Counted from the stretch's first letter, positions 1 to 5,955 are shown. The stretch: 7,008 nt of DNA from Candidatus Bipolaricaulota bacterium (GCA_026414955.1 JAOAIA010000067.1:1-7008); one strand, 5' to 3'. A program made the numbers and translations. The notes: generated from the sequence alone by a model not told the origin.

Positions 1-17
1 ATGTGTATAAGAGACAG
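1..17 (+). other. Tn5 mosaic-end adapter remnant (non-genomic)
   Basis: The window opens with ATGTGTATAAGAGACAG, which is the 19-bp Tn5 mosaic end minus its first two bases. This is the sequence that tagmentation (Nextera-type) libraries add to every fragment. The reverse complement of the same element sits at the other end of the window, so this is library sequence left on an assembled contig. Genomic sequence begins at 18. Confidence 0.96.
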
Positions 18-107
18 GATCAGCGTCATCCGAGCGGTGTTGGTTGCTAAAGTGATCTGAGCAATAAGGCCGAGTGCCACGATGCTATACGCCAAGAGCT
101 TCTTCAT
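18..107 (-). CDS. N-terminal fragment of an exported protein (signal peptide), runs off the left edge
   Basis: Thirty codons are open on the minus strand from an ATG at 107-105 to the adapter junction at 18. The translation starts MKKLLAYSIV, continues as an uninterrupted hydrophobic stretch (ALGLIAQI), and ends in T-L-A followed by polar residues (TNTAR). This is a classical Sec signal peptide: a lysine-rich n-region, a hydrophobic core of about 15 residues, and a probable signal peptidase I site after Ala21. A purine-rich AAAGGGGG ribosome-binding site lies upstream of the ATG (about 113-122), and a TATAAT-like box lies further upstream. The rest of the gene is missing, so the mature protein cannot be identified. 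It is probably periplasmic, extracellular or, less likely, membrane-anchored. It is divergent from hslV. The start and signal peptide are well supported; the function is unknown. Confidence 0.72.
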
Positions 108-141
108 GATGAAAGCCCCCTTTCGCACAGCTCTCGGGGCT

Positions 142-168
142 ATTATAAAGTTCTGGGCACGAGGGCAA
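142..168 (-). promoter_or_regulatory. Putative sigma70-type promoter for the divergent exported-protein gene
   Basis: On the minus strand there is a perfect TATAAT box (plus-strand 142-147), with TTGCCC (plus-strand 163-168) 15 nt upstream as a possible -35. The spacer is shorter than the usual 17 nt. Transcription would start near 135, giving a leader of roughly 28 nt that contains the GGGGG ribosome-binding site of the gene starting at 107. The -10 and its position are convincing, while the -35 is weak. Confidence 0.45.
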
Positions 169-260
169 GATAACGGAAGTCGAGCGGTCAAGTGTTCTCC
201 ATCACTTTCGTCGTGGGAAATTGCGCACCGACAGACCGGCCTCAAGACCGATGATTGATC

Positions 261-289
261 TTGCAGGCGCGCTCTCGCAGCGTTAGAAT
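261..289 (+). promoter_or_regulatory. Possible promoter overlapping the 5' end of hslV
   Basis: TTGCAG (261-266) and TAGAAT (284-289) are separated by exactly 17 nt. The -10 matches the consensus at five of six positions and the -35 at three of six. The predicted transcription start is about 296, directly at the second in-frame ATG of hslV (297). If this promoter is real, the first ATG (288) would not be transcribed and the message would be essentially leaderless. It is a sequence match only and could be chance. Confidence 0.28.
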
Positions 290-848
290 GACTCGTATGA
301 GAGCTTACGCTGTCCAGAATACGACCATCTTAGCCATTCGCTCTGTGCAAGAACGTCGCGCTGTGATCGCCTCCGACGGCCAAGCGACGCTCAGCAACGT
401 CGTCATCAAGAGCACGGCGAAGAAAGTTCGAAAAATCTATAACGATCAAGTCTTGGTCGGCTTCGCCGGAGCGACTGCCGACGCGATCACGCTCTTTGAG
501 CGCTTTGAGAACAAACTAAAAGAATTCGGCGGGAACTTAAAGCGCGCCGCCGTCGAGCTGACGAAAGACTGGCGCACCGATCGCGTCTTAAGACGGTTAG
601 AAGCGCTGATGGCCGTTGCTAATTCCGAGGCGTTGTTGCTGATCTCCGGCGCGGGCGACGTCATCGAACCCGACGACGAGATGATCGGGTTAGGCTCCGG
701 CGGCGCGTATGCGCTCGCGGCGGCGAAAGCCCTGCGCCAGAACACAAAACTCCCCATCGCAGAGATCGCCCGCAAGGCCCTCGAGATCGCGGGATCGCTC
801 GACATCTATACAAACCAACATATCTGCATCGAACAGCTTGAGTGGTGA
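288..848 (+). CDS. hslV: HslV, peptidase subunit of the HslVU ATP-dependent protease
   Basis: HslV is an N-terminal-nucleophile threonine peptidase that forms a double hexameric chamber and degrades proteins unfolded by HslU. The catalytic Thr is encoded at 321-323 (TTILAIR, matching TTIVSV of E. coli). From it the mature chain is 175 residues, the same as the E. coli mature protein. Visible family blocks are SDGQATLSN with the active-site Asp (mature residue 19), AKKVRKIYND with the active-site Lys (mature 35), GFAGATADAITLFE, AAVELTKDWRTDR, GLGSGG and DIYTNQ. The codon before Thr1 is AAT, so there is no Met directly before it as in E. coli. Starts at 288 or 297 give 11- or 8-residue propeptides, comparable to the 5-residue ones of Thermotoga and Bacillus homologues; a TTG at 255 is a third option. 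No clear ribosome-binding site favours any start. hslU follows 5 nt downstream. Confidence 0.96.
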   Translation: MTRMRAYAVQNTTILAIRSVQERRAVIASDGQATLSNVVIKSTAKKVRKIYNDQVLVGFAGATADAITLFERFENKLKEFGGNLKRAAVELTKDWRTDRVLRRLEALMAVANSEALLLISGAGDVIEPDDEMIGLGSGGAYALAAAKALRQNTKLPIAEIARKALEIAGSLDIYTNQHICIEQLEW

Positions 849-853
849 ACTAT

Positions 854-2233
854 ATGAGAGATATCGTCGAGATCAACATCCCTGAACGCGAGAAGGTCCT
901 CTCCCCCAAGGAGATCGTCGCGGAGCTGGACAAGTATATCGTAGGGCAGTACGAAGCCAAGCGCGCCGTGGCTATTGCGTTGCGCAATCGCATCCGGCGG
1001 ATGCGCGTCACCGACCCCATTAAAAAAGAGATTCTGCCCAAAAATATCCTGATGATCGGCCCCACGGGGGTGGGCAAGACTGAAATCTCTCGGAGGCTGG
1101 CGAGCTTAGTCAAAGCGCCGTTCTTGAAGGTCGAAGCGACGAAGTACACCGAGGTCGGCTACGTCGGGCGCGACGTCGAATCTATGGTGCGCGATCTCGT
1201 CGAGGTGAGTATGCACATGGTGCGTCAGGAGGCCATTGACAAGATCAAGCACGAGGCCGAGCGCGCCGTCGAAGAGCGATTGCTCGACGTGCTGGTGGGC
1301 ACCGCCCCCGTTGGGGCGGATGATGAGCGTCGCACGTCTTGGATGCACACCCGCGAGAAATTCCGAGAGAAACTGCGCTCCGGAGCACTGGAAGACCATT
1401 ACGTCGAGATTCGCGTCAAGCGCGAGTCGCCCTTCTCCCAAGTCAATGTCATCTCGCCTGAGGGCATCGAGCAATTGGGCGTGGATATGGGCGAGCTCTT
1501 GGAAAAATTCATGCCGCCGGTCTTCGTCACCAAGCGCCTCAAGATCCGGGAAGCGCGCGAAGAGCTGTTCAACCAAGAGGCCGATAAGCTCATCAACCAC
1601 GATGAGATCAAGCGCCAGGCCATCCAGCGGGCCGAAGAGTCCGGGATTATCTTCATAGACGAGATAGACAAGATCGCCGCAGGGGGCCGTGAGGAACGCT
1701 ACGGGCCAGGGGTCTCGCGCCAAGGGGTGCAGCGCGATCTGTTGCCTATTCTCGAAGGCTCGACGGTGCGCACCCGCTACGGCAATATTCGCACTGACAA
1801 TATTCTCTTTATCGCAGCGGGGGCGTTCACGATGGCCAAGCCCTCAGATCTCATCCCGGAGCTTCAAGGCCGGTTGCCCATTCGCGTCGAGCTGAAACCC
1901 TTGGGGAAAGAAGACTTTCGCCGGATTCTCAAAGAACCCGAAGACGCGCTCACCAAGCAATATCAAGCCCTGATGGCGACAGAAGGGTTGCACGTCGAGT
2001 TCACCGACGACGCGCTGGATACGATTGCCGAAATCGCGTTTCGGCTCAACGAGCGCTTAGAAAATATTGGGGCGCGGCGCTTGCACACCGTGATGGAGAA
2101 ACTGATGGAGGAGATCGCGTTCGAGACGTGCGATCTGCCTGAGCCTAAAACATTCACGATTGACGCTGCTTATGTGCAAGCGAAGCTCAAGGGGATCGTT
2201 GAGGACTTGGATTTGAGCCGATATATTCTATAG
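854..2233 (+). CDS. hslU: HslU, AAA+ unfoldase subunit of the HslVU protease
   Basis: HslU forms a hexameric ring that uses ATP to unfold substrates and thread them into the HslV chamber. Numbering is from the ATG at 854 (459 aa; E. coli has 443). The N-terminal block SPKEIVAELDKYIVGQ precedes Walker A GPTGVGKT (69-76), the pore loop GYVG (102-105), a variable I-domain (about 107-240), Walker B IIFIDEID with D269/E270, the QGRLPIRVEL block, and sensor-2 GARR (406-409). The C-terminus SRYIL corresponds to the E. coli tail SRFIL, which docks into HslV and activates it. GGTGA at 844-848, overlapping the hslV stop, is 5 nt from ATG 854 and decides that start; upstream GTGs at 842 and 845 are alternatives. 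hslV and hslU are evidently one transcription unit. All ATPase motifs are intact, and the extra N-terminal residues (MRDIVEINIPEREKV) are a mild extension. Confidence 0.98.
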   Translation: MRDIVEINIPEREKVLSPKEIVAELDKYIVGQYEAKRAVAIALRNRIRRMRVTDPIKKEILPKNILMIGPTGVGKTEISRRLASLVKAPFLKVEATKYTEVGYVGRDVESMVRDLVEVSMHMVRQEAIDKIKHEAERAVEERLLDVLVGTAPVGADDERRTSWMHTREKFREKLRSGALEDHYVEIRVKRESPFSQVNVISPEGIEQLGVDMGELLEKFMPPVFVTKRLKIREAREELFNQEADKLINHDEIKRQAIQRAEESGIIFIDEIDKIAAGGREERYGPGVSRQGVQRDLLPILEGSTVRTRYGNIRTDNILFIAAGAFTMAKPSDLIPELQGRLPIRVELKPLGKEDFRRILKEPEDALTKQYQALMATEGLHVEFTDDALDTIAEIAFRLNERLENIGARRLHTVMEKLMEEIAFETCDLPEPKTFTIDAAYVQAKLKGIVEDLDLSRYIL

Positions 2234-2255
2234 TAGGGCACGGCCATGCCTTGCC

Positions 2256-2285
2256 TTGGTATGTGCAGCAAGTTGCGATTATAAT
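2256..2285 (+). promoter_or_regulatory. Putative sigma70-type promoter for the coiled-coil nuclease-like gene
   Basis: TTGGTA (2256-2261; four of six matches) is followed after 18 nt by a perfect TATAAT (2280-2285), giving a predicted start near 2292. This lies just after the hslU stop (2233) and just before the ATG at 2302. It suggests that the next gene is transcribed separately from hslVU and argues against the in-frame ATG at 2284, which would lie inside the -10 box. Confidence 0.45.
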
Positions 2286-2301
2286 GCGTGCGGGGTTCAC
2301 G

Positions 2302-3093
2302 ATGGAAGAATTTCGTGGAATCGCGGAAGAACGGCTAGGACGATTAGAAGGGCGCATGGATCGAGTCGAAGCGGCTTTGGAGCACTTGGAAGTCGCGCAA
2401 GCTCGCGCCGAACAGAATTTGGAGACTCTGACAGCCCGCGTAGATCAGCTCACAATCCGGATGGATCAGCTCACAGAACGGGTGGATCAGCTCACAATCC
2501 GGATGGATCAGCTCGCAGAACGGGTGGATCAGCTCACAATCCGGATGGATCAGCTCACAGCGCGGGTGGATCAGCTCACAATCCGGATGGATCAACTCAC
2601 AGCGCGGGTGGATCAACTTGCCCAAGCTCAGACTCGCACGGAGCAGGCCTTACAGCAGCTGGCTATCCAAGTCGGCGCCCTCAGCGAGAATGTGGGCTAT
2701 GGGTTGGAAGACATCGCGCGAGTGGTGTTGCCTAGCTATCTCAAGCAGCGCTACGGCATCCAAGTTGAACGCTTGGAGCGCCATCTCTTCCAGGTCGATG
2801 GTCAGGTGATTGACGTAGATCTCTATGGCGAGGGCAAGCAGGCGCGGCGCCGCGTGGTGGTGCTGGGTGAGGTCAAGTCCCGCATCTATGCCCGCGAAGT
2901 CAGCCAGTTCCAGCAGCTCTTACAAGCCGTGCGGGCTCAATTGTCCGCGCAGCCCGTGCCGCTGATGTTCGGGTATTTCATTGATCTATCGGCTATGGAG
3001 GCTGCCAAGGGGGAGATTCTCTTGATTGCGTCCTATCAGCCGGCAGTAGAGTCTTCTCGTGTTCCCCCACGACCTCGGCGCAAGAGGCGCTAG
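2302..3093 (+). CDS. Uncharacterised coiled-coil protein with a C-terminal PD-(D/E)XK nuclease-like domain
   Basis: From ATG 2302 the product is 263 residues. Residues about 5-125 are a long heptad coiled coil whose core (48-103) consists of alternating LTIRMDQ and LT(E/A)RVDQ heptads with Leu and Met/Val at the a/d positions. The C-terminal half has a PD-(D/E)XK layout: a helix with E136, then the strand IDVDLYGEG (D171/D173), then VVVLGEVKSR carrying E190-x-K192, then an amphipathic helix and the strand PLMFGYFI. The C-terminus is strongly basic (PRPRRKRR), with no membrane segment. This organisation resembles the DUF3782-type coiled-coil proteins of archaea, cyanobacteria and other thermophiles, whose role is not known. 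A nucleic-acid-cleaving role is inference from the motif. GGGG at 2292-2295 is a weak ribosome-binding site. Other in-frame starts are 2284 and TTG 2251. Its neighbours do not explain it. Confidence 0.85.
   Translation: MEEFRGIAEERLGRLEGRMDRVEAALEHLEVAQARAEQNLETLTARVDQLTIRMDQLTERVDQLTIRMDQLAERVDQLTIRMDQLTARVDQLTIRMDQLTARVDQLAQAQTRTEQALQQLAIQVGALSENVGYGLEDIARVVLPSYLKQRYGIQVERLERHLFQVDGQVIDVDLYGEGKQARRRVVVLGEVKSRIYAREVSQFQQLLQAVRAQLSAQPVPLMFGYFIDLSAMEAAKGEILLIASYQPAVESSRVPPRPRRKRR
2443..2610 (+). repeat. 42-bp tandem repeat (4 copies) encoding coiled-coil heptads
   Basis: Eight consecutive 21-bp units, each beginning GATCA(G/A)CTC, alternate between type A (ends CACAATCCGGATG) and type B (ends CAGAACGGGTG or CAGCGCGGGTG), giving four 42-bp units. 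The four A units (2443, 2485, 2527, 2569) are identical. The B units (2464, 2506, 2548, 2590) differ at a few bases. A degenerate unit precedes the array and another follows at 2611. Each 21-bp unit encodes one heptad, so copy-number change would lengthen or shorten the coiled coil without changing the frame. Confidence 0.95.
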
Positions 3094-3121
3094 TCCCACA
3101 GTACTTTCCCTTGCCCTTGCA

Positions 3122-3157
3122 CCCCTCTCCTTCGGAGGGGAGAGGAGCCAGGTGGGG
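3122..3157 (+). repeat. GC-rich palindromic intergenic repeat
   Basis: Located in the roughly 105-nt gap between the coiled-coil gene and ftsL. CCTCTCC (3124-3130), loop TTC and GGAGGGG (3134-3140) can form a 7-bp stem with one G-T pair. This is followed by a purine-rich arm, AGAGGAGCCAGGTGGGG. It resembles the dispersed 'cccctctcc...ggagagggg' class of small palindromic repeats found between genes in many bacteria. A related copy in opposite orientation lies in ftsI (4813-4852). The hairpin has no T-run after it, so it is a poor intrinsic terminator. The rest of the gap shows nothing recognisable. Confidence 0.6.
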
Positions 3158-3198
3158 AACTGCTTGGATTCCCAATCCCCACGTAACCCGCGTCCTTG

Positions 3199-3501
3199 AT
3201 GGCTCTCAGGGCGAAGCTGTACGCTCGGGGTGCTATGGGCAGATCCGCACTCGCTTGCTTAGCGCTGATTGTGATCGCCGGGCTGGCTATCTGGTACGTC
3301 TGGCAGGGCTGGCAGATTACAGACTTGTCCAGCAAGGTGATCGTCAGTCGCTTAGAGCGCGATGAGTTGCTCGCCCAGCGAGATCGCTTGAAACTCGAGG
3401 TCATCAGAGTCTGGTCTTTGGAGAATATCGAGCGCATCGCGAGAGAGCGCCTGGGGATGAAGAGAATATCCCCGAAGCCCCTGAAGCTTCCACCGCCATG
3501 A
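3199..3501 (+). CDS. ftsL: FtsL-like cell-division protein (single-pass membrane coiled coil)
   Basis: FtsL is a small bitopic protein that, with FtsB/DivIC-type partners, links the early divisome to activation of FtsW/FtsI septal peptidoglycan synthesis. From ATG 3199 the product is 100 aa, within the usual range. It has a short basic cytoplasmic tail (MALRAKLYARGAMGR), one transmembrane segment (about residues 16-35, LACLALIVIAGLAIWYVW), and a periplasmic coiled coil (SRLERDELLAQRDRLKLE). It then has the characteristic end SLENIERIARERLGM, seen in FtsL/DivIC families. A second ATG at 3235 (88 aa), with GGGG four bases upstream, is an alternative start; no clear ribosome-binding site precedes 3199. 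Its stop overlaps the ftsI start (ATGA, 3498-3501), which implies coupled translation. DivIC/FtsB-type proteins look similar; the position just before ftsI makes FtsL the better call. Confidence 0.85.
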   Translation: MALRAKLYARGAMGRSALACLALIVIAGLAIWYVWQGWQITDLSSKVIVSRLERDELLAQRDRLKLEVIRVWSLENIERIARERLGMKRISPKPLKLPPP

Positions 3502-5171
3502 ACCGACGGCTCACGGTAGCATTTGTGTTCGTAATGGGCTTCTTTGTGATCGTCGCTGGTCGGCTCGTGCAGTTACAGGTCGTCGAGGCCGACCAATGGC
3601 GCGCACTCGCACGACGGTTTCAAGAGGGCACGGTGACGATCCCCGCGCCGCGCGGGCGCATCTACGACCGCAACGGCGTTCTCTTAGCCGAAGACGCCCG
3701 CGCGATCTCCGTCGCTGTAGATAACTATACTATGACCCGCCCCGATCTGCTCGAAGAGCTGCTTGTGACGCATCTGAAGCTCTCCAGAGCGACTGTGCGG
3801 GAGAAGCTCTATAGGCCAAGCTATTTCACGTGGATCGCTCGCGCGATCTCGCCAGAGCACGCCGAAGCTCTAGAGCAAGCTGCCAAGGAAGCCGGTGCGC
3901 GAGGCTTGATCTTCTTAGAAGACCGCGCGCGCCAGTACCCTCATGGGGATTTGGCTTCGAACGTCATCGGCTTTACGGGGGTTGACGGCCACGGCCTGGA
4001 GGGAATCGAACTTCTCTTCGATAGAGAACTCCAGGGCACAGACTCTGTCTGGAGTTTCGTGCGCATGGCCGACGGCACCCAGATCGAGCGCCGCCAGATC
4101 CAACCTGGACAGCCGGGGCGTGATCTTATGCTCACGATAGATAGTCGCATTCAGCACATAGCAGAGAGCACGATCACGCGCGGCGTGCAGCAATATAAAG
4201 CCAAGGCGGGCATCGCTCTTGTGCTCGACCCCTGGACCGGTGAAGTCCTGGCGATGGCCCAAGACAAACGATACGATCTCAATAATTTTCAGTCATCGCG
4301 CCCTGAACAGAGACAGAACCTTGCCGTTGTCTATCCCTTCGAGCCAGGGTCGTCTTTCAAAGTCTTCACGATGCTCGCGGCGCTCGAATATAGCGTCATC
4401 GCGCTGGACGAGCGCATCTCCGGAAGCGCGACCTATCAGATCGCCCATCATAAGTTCCGCAATGCCGACGGGCGCGAGTACGGCATGGTCACGCCCAAAG
4501 ACGTCATCAAGCACTCTATTAACACCGCGATGATTCGCATCGCCCAGCGCATCGGGGAGGCGAGACTCTACGAAGCGTTAAAGAGATACGGGTTCGGGCA
4601 GAAGACGGGGATCGAGCTTCCCGGTGAGGTCTCGGGATATCTTCCCCCTGTGAAATCTTGGTCAGCACTGGAGATCGGCGCGATTGCCATCGGGCAATCG
4701 GTCTCAGTGACGGCCATTCAATTAGCGTCGAGAGTCGCGATGATCGCCAACGGGGGCAAGCTCATTCAGCCTACGATTGTGAAGGCCCTTTCTCGACCTG
4801 ATCCTGAAGCCCTCGACCTCTCCCCTAGCTCCTCCCCTTTAGGGAAGGAGGTCATCTGTCGCCAGCTCACCGAGATGATGATCGAGACAGTGCGCTCCGG
4901 TACGGGAGTTTTAGCGCAGATCGAAGGGTACGCTATCGCGGCCAAGACGGGCACGGCACAAAAAGCCCTGCCCGGCCAAGGGTACGTCAAGGGCAAGTAC
5001 GTCGCGTCGTTCGAGGGCTTCTTCCCCGCAGATGCGCCGAAATATCTGATCTTAATAGTGTTAGATGAACCCGGCGGGCGCGAATACTACGGCAGCGAGG
5101 TCGCTGCACCACTGTTTAAAGAGATCGCACAGCAGCTCATCGCATTAGATCGCATCCCGCCTAGACCGTGA
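3498..5171 (+). CDS. ftsI: FtsI/PBP3-type peptidoglycan transpeptidase (class B penicillin-binding protein)
   Basis: A D,D-transpeptidase that cross-links septal peptidoglycan in partnership with FtsW; anchored in the membrane and acting outside it. It is 557 aa, typical of FtsI. A membrane anchor spans about residues 6-26. The PBP-dimerisation/pedestal domain (about 45-210) opens with PRGRIYDRNGVLLAE. The transpeptidase domain (about 235-550) has all three active-site motifs: S285-S-F-K288 in EPGSSFK, S340-I-N342, and K483-T-G-T486. It lacks C-terminal PASTA domains, unlike SpoVD or PBP2x types. The start is fixed by the ATGA overlap with ftsL; no ribosome-binding site is visible, as expected for coupled translation. 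Residues about 440-452 (DLSPSSSPLGKEV) are encoded by a palindromic repeat and look like an in-frame insertion in a variable loop. The 3' end overlaps the convergent walJ-like gene by 11 nt. PBP2-type enzymes are the alternative. Confidence 0.95.
   Translation: MNRRLTVAFVFVMGFFVIVAGRLVQLQVVEADQWRALARRFQEGTVTIPAPRGRIYDRNGVLLAEDARAISVAVDNYTMTRPDLLEELLVTHLKLSRATVREKLYRPSYFTWIARAISPEHAEALEQAAKEAGARGLIFLEDRARQYPHGDLASNVIGFTGVDGHGLEGIELLFDRELQGTDSVWSFVRMADGTQIERRQIQPGQPGRDLMLTIDSRIQHIAESTITRGVQQYKAKAGIALVLDPWTGEVLAMAQDKRYDLNNFQSSRPEQRQNLAVVYPFEPGSSFKVFTMLAALEYSVIALDERISGSATYQIAHHKFRNADGREYGMVTPKDVIKHSINTAMIRIAQRIGEARLYEALKRYGFGQKTGIELPGEVSGYLPPVKSWSALEIGAIAIGQSVSVTAIQLASRVAMIANGGKLIQPTIVKALSRPDPEALDLSPSSSPLGKEVICRQLTEMMIETVRSGTGVLAQIEGYAIAAKTGTAQKALPGQGYVKGKYVASFEGFFPADAPKYLILIVLDEPGGREYYGSEVAAPLFKEIAQQLIALDRIPPRP
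4813..4852 (-). repeat. Palindromic repeat inside ftsI, related to the copy at 3122-3157
   Basis: CTCCTCCCCTTTAGGGAAGGAG is split here as arms CTCCTCCCC (4829-4837) and GGGAAGGAG (4842-4850). They pair over eight positions with one mismatch around a TTTA loop. The reverse complement shares CTCCTTC, GGGGA and GGAGC(C/T)AGG, in the same order, with the intergenic repeat at 3122-3157, so the two appear to be inverted copies of one family. It is read in frame as DLSPSSSPLGKEV. Confidence 0.55.
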
Positions 5172-5946
5172 AGACCGCGCTCATGCGATCTCGGGGAGCT
5201 ACAGCAACGCTCACGTCCGTCCCGTCGAGATGCTCCTGCACAATCTTGAGCGCCAACGTCGGACGATTATTGTTCTTGCTCAAGTGCATCAAGACTGCGG
5301 CGCGCAAGCGCCCCTTGTGCGAGAGATACCGTAATGTCTGGCCGGCAGCGTCGTTAGACAGATGCCCAATATCACTCAAGATGCGTTGTTTCAGGTCTTC
5401 AGGGTAACTCCCGTTGATGAGCATCTCGATATCGTGATTGGCTTCGAGCATGACCAGGTCGCAGTGTAAGAGCTTTTTCCGAATCTCGTCGGTGACTGTC
5501 CCCAAGTCTGTCGCCACGGCGATGCGCTTATTGATACTCGCAAAGAGCGACTCCTCTTCGATGAGAAAGCCGCACGGTTCCGCAGCATCATGCGGGATGC
5601 GAAACGGCTCAATGGAGAGATCGCGAATCTGAAAGCCCTTTTCCGGCTTGAACAAGAGAAGCTTCTCGCTCCCGGTGAGCAATGGCTCTAGAAACGGCGC
5701 GGTGCCCTCGCTCACGTAGATGGGGCACTTCAGTGCCCGCGCAACCTTGCCCACATCTTTGATATGATCGGTGTGCTCGTGCGTGATGAGAATCGCATCA
5801 ATGCGTGGCAACGGCCCTAGAACTTTTTCGAGTCTTTGGAGGACCTGACGTTTGGAGATGCCCGCGTCTATGAGCAGCCGCGTGTTCTCAGAGACGAAGA
5901 GAGTGCAGTTGCCGCTGCTGCCGCTGGCCAAAGAGACGATGCGCAT
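5161..5946 (-). CDS. walJ: WalJ/YycJ-type metallo-beta-lactamase-fold hydrolase
   Basis: 261 aa, close to the 264 of B. subtilis WalJ (YycJ), to which it aligns throughout. Visible features are the opening SLASGSSGN, LLIDAGIS (D27), the metal motif THEHTDH (H56, H58, D60, H61), PHDAAEP (H119), VATDLG (D147), EANHDIEML (168-176), RILSDIGHLSN (H195) and LMHLS (H221). All expected ligands for a two-metal site are present, so it should be an active cytoplasmic metallohydrolase. WalJ-family proteins have been reported as 5'-3' DNA exonucleases and linked to cell-wall/DNA coordination; the substrate here is inferred. The start ATG (5946-5944) is 9 nt after the dehydrogenase stop and has only AT-rich sequence in front, with no ribosome-binding site, suggesting reinitiation from the upstream gene. 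Its stop lies inside the 3' end of the convergent ftsI. Confidence 0.9.
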   Translation of the reverse strand: MRIVSLASGSSGNCTLFVSENTRLLIDAGISKRQVLQRLEKVLGPLPRIDAILITHEHTDHIKDVGKVARALKCPIYVSEGTAPFLEPLLTGSEKLLLFKPEKGFQIRDLSIEPFRIPHDAAEPCGFLIEEESLFASINKRIAVATDLGTVTDEIRKKLLHCDLVMLEANHDIEMLINGSYPEDLKQRILSDIGHLSNDAAGQTLRYLSHKGRLRAAVLMHLSKNNNRPTLALKIVQEHLDGTDVSVAVAPRDRMSAVFTV

Positions 5947-5955
5947 ACTAAATAT

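Noticed and set aside
108..287. Riboswitch or small RNA in the divergent intergenic region
   Set aside because: Apart from promoter-like boxes and the ribosome-binding site of the leftward gene, I could find no conserved structured motif or convincing long stem.
1106..1723. Minus-strand reading frame of about 205 codons within hslU
   Set aside because: It is the antisense shadow of hslU, whose full-length family match and motifs are unambiguous; the frame has no recognisable domain.
2443..2610. CRISPR array
   Set aside because: Units are directly adjacent with no unique spacers, the period is an exact multiple of three, and they lie inside a coding region.
2256..2735. Repetitive reading frames (SAHNPDGSAH... 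on plus; CELIHPDCELIHP... on minus) over the 42-bp array
   Set aside because: They are alternate-frame readings of the tandem repeat; only the frame ending at 3093 continues into a recognisable domain.
3124..3140. Intrinsic terminator after the coiled-coil gene
   Set aside because: A stem-loop is possible, but it is followed by a purine-rich GC tract instead of a T-run, and it resembles a dispersed repeat.
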